From: Erpobdella octoculata
Lineage: Eukaryota; Annelida; Clitellata; Hirudinida; Erpobdellidae
DNA length: 64,000 nt
Direction of reading: 5' to 3'
Assembly (NCBI GenBank): GCA_963978895.1
Contig: OZ022238.1
Coordinates: 49,007,605-49,071,604, forward strand
Positions 62,214 through 64,000 of this stretch are shown piece after piece; position 1 is the stretch's first letter; the number at the start of each line of letters is the position of its first letter. The notes under the pieces are model-generated. The model was not told the origin of the DNA, made no database searches, and was given only the letters and a program-made list of their open reading frames with translations. The position numbers and the translations under genes are program-made.

Positions 62214-62687
62214 CTCTTTTTATTCGTTCAGTGCGATTTGCGGGACTTCACGTGAAACTTCCGTTATTTAGGTCTAGTTGAAAGCGGAGTTAAAATTTCG
62301 CTACCAAATATTCCTTGAATTAAAAAAGAGTTTATTTCTCGATCATAGAAATTTACAGCCTTCTTATCAAACTTTCAACTTGTATAAAATGAGTTTTGAG
62401 CTAACAAAAAAGTTACCCAACTTTTTATCCAACTTTTACTCACTCGTGGCCCATTTTTACAGAACAACCAAAAACTGCCATATATATACACCTACCTATA
62501 TTACCCACACCCCTTTCAGAGGCTGATGAACCGGTGAAATTTGAACCGCCAACACTCAGCTCCACTGGAAAATGCCTCACCGCTATACAACCAGCACCCC
62601 AAAATTACTAGCGCTGCATCAGAGAAATGTTGAACTTTAAAACTCAAGAACGAATTGCTAATTTAATTTCCTCAACTTCTTCTTCAG

Positions 62688-63013
62688 CTGTAGGGTTAGG
62701 AAAGTTTGCCCGCTTCGCCCTCTCGGTAACAAGAAACAAAGTCCTGACCAACAACAACTCGACCAATCAAAACACCACCACCACCCCAAACAACGCCGCA
62801 GTCCCCAGCAGCCTCCCAAACAACACCGCAACCGGCAACAATGTCATCGGCAACAGCAACAACAGCAACAACAACAACGACTTCTCCGGGCGACGACAGC
62901 CCAACGACTTCCAGTCTTCCTCTCTCCTGCCGAAGTCCAGCAAGAATATCAACCTCATTCCCAGCATGTTCGACTCGACCTCTCGAGTTGTTGCTCCTTC
63001 TACTTTTACAAAA
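62688..63013 (+). CDS. EAG-type potassium channel, linker exon
   Basis: 326 bases, entering with two bases that complete Ala after phase 1 and leaving in phase 0 at AAA|GTACGC. It starts with VGLGKFARFALSVTRNKVL, matching EAG GWGKFARLTRALTSSRGVL just after the PAS domain. It then carries an Asn/Thr/Ser-rich low-complexity insertion (from NNNSTNQNTTTT to NSNNSNNNND) not seen in typical EAG linkers, ending SRVVAPSTFTK. An ATG at 62627 in the same frame is not needed, because the acceptor CTTCTTCTTCAG joins exon b perfectly. Confidence 0.85.
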
Positions 63014-63367
63014 GTACGCGAAGACAGAAAATTGGTTTACATATTTTTAAATTATTTATTAATTGGGGGTCGACGTAAATACTATTAAATCATAGTGTTA
63101 TTTATAATATACAATTATTTTAATTAATATTAATTTTATAATATACAATTATTTTAATTAATATTAATTTTATAATATGCAATTATTTTAATTAATAATA
63201 ATTTTATAATATACAATTATTTTAATTAATATTAATTTTATAATATACAATTATTTTAATTAATATTAATTTTATAATATACGATTATTTTAATTAATTG
63301 TGTATTTATATAACCTTTTAAAGTCACATAACGGAAAACTCATTAATTTGAAGTATTTTACCTCTAG
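63014..63367 (+). other. KCNH intron with minisatellite
   Basis: A 354-bp intron between GTACGC and TTTACCTCTAG, more than half minisatellite. Confidence 0.8.
63090..63302. repeat. 34-bp AT-only minisatellite, about six copies
   Basis: The unit contains ATTAATATTAAT (a palindrome) and TTTTATAATATACAATTA. It lies in the KCNH intron 63014-63367, which it largely fills. Confidence 0.92.
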
Positions 63368-63866
63368 AAAGATCCAGCTTCGAAAAACACCCAGCCACAG
63401 CAACCGGTATCTGCTCTGACTCTTTTGAGTCAATCATACGCCGCCAGCACTCACGGTGGCTGGAGTGCAGAAAAGACCAGCAGCGACCAAGCCGTGCCCT
63501 GGTACAAACAAGAAGCCCCGAGAACGCCACCGCACATCATACTCCACTACTCCCGCTTCAAGACTTCCTGGGACTGGCTGGTCCTCTTCCTGACCATTTA
63601 CACTTGCGTCCTCTCCCCCTATACGGCCTCCTTCCACAGCAAGACCTCGAAGAACCTGCTGCTCGTCTGCGCCGACACGGTCGTCGACGTCTTCTTCGGG
63701 GTCGACGTCTTCTTGAACTTCCACGTTACGTTCGTCGGCCCGGCCGGGGAGGTCGTGTCCGACCCGAAAGTCATCCGGTCGACCTACCTCAAAAAATGGT
63801 TTATCGTCGATCTTTTTGCCTGCTTGCCCTACGACATCTTCTCGGCCTTTATCACATTCGGGGTCG
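63368..63866 (+). CDS. EAG-type potassium channel, S1-S3 exon
   Basis: 499 bases from acceptor TTTACCTCTAG to donor GTAACA, phase 0 in, phase 1 out. It encodes [20 protein letters not shown], the EAG pre-S1 signature. S1 follows ([19 protein letters not shown]), then S2 ([38 protein letters not shown]) and S3 ([18 protein letters not shown]). S2 and S3 keep the acidic residues used in voltage sensing. S4, the pore (GFG filter) and the cyclic-nucleotide-binding-like domain must lie beyond the right edge, so the gene is cut by the window. Confidence 0.93.
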
Positions 63867-64000
63867 GTAACACGATTCTTTGATTGTTAACATACAAAAA
63901 AACTAGTTATGGCAACATATGAAAATTTTAAAAGCGTTTATTTTATCATGGATTTTGTACAAATATACGTTTGAAATTTCAATCTTGCTAAACAAATATG

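Noticed and set aside
62520..62612. Alternative KCNH exon starting after CCCCTTTCAG
   Set aside because: Joined to the previous exon it reads EADEPVKFEPPTLSSTGK and then hits a stop, while the acceptor at 62687 joins in frame to a conserved GKFAR segment.

Overview
The window is nuclear DNA of an animal. It has spliced genes with GT/AG introns, a multi-cadherin-repeat protocadherin, an EAG-type (KCNH) potassium channel and a sperm-tail PG-rich repeat (cilium/flagellum microtubule) gene, in AT-rich DNA crowded with microsatellites and hAT-type transposon relics. A spiralian such as an annelid or mollusc fits, but nothing in the sequence fixes the species.

Layout. 1.9-5.2 kb (- strand): an intronless coding block for a seven-repeat protocadherin. 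5.3-31 kb: gene-poor, dominated by simple repeats. These include about 1.5 kb of near-perfect (TCAC)n, 0.35 kb of (TATG)n, 0.94 kb of (AAAT)n, a 21-copy 25-bp minisatellite, many (GA)n, (GAT)n and (TA)n tracts, and one eroded hAT transposase fragment. 31.4-37.6 kb (- strand): a three-exon gene for a sperm-tail PG-rich repeat protein. I rebuilt it by matching splice phases. Intron 1 carries a 1.85-kb transposon with 17-bp inverted ends and a perfect 8-bp target duplication. Intron 2 carries a tandem duplication, one copy of which is split by a hAT element. 39.3-43.9 kb (- strand): a seven-exon gene for a 366-residue four-pass membrane protein with a proline-rich tail, family not recognised; one intron holds a decayed LINE. 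45.6-46.6 kb: a complete-ended, internally deleted hAT element. 47.07-51.67 kb (- strand): the last two exons of another unrecognised gene, whose intron holds a tRNA-derived SINE, a LINE 3' fragment between 30-bp direct repeats, and a 191-bp MITE. 56.98-63.87 kb (+ strand): four exons of an EAG channel covering the PAS domain to the S3 segment, open at both ends. Its introns are filled with (TAA)n/(TTA)n and a 34-bp AT minisatellite.

The genes are unrelated in function (adhesion, sperm-tail/axoneme, membrane protein, ion channel) and show no operon-like link. The main interest is the layered transposon history and the extreme simple-repeat load. I found no previously undescribed defence or genetic system. 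The nearest to novel are the unrecognised four-pass gene and the TAGGGATGTCAC transposon family, which carries CCCGAA-repeat subterminal arrays. Exon models come from reading splice sites and phases by eye, without transcript data.
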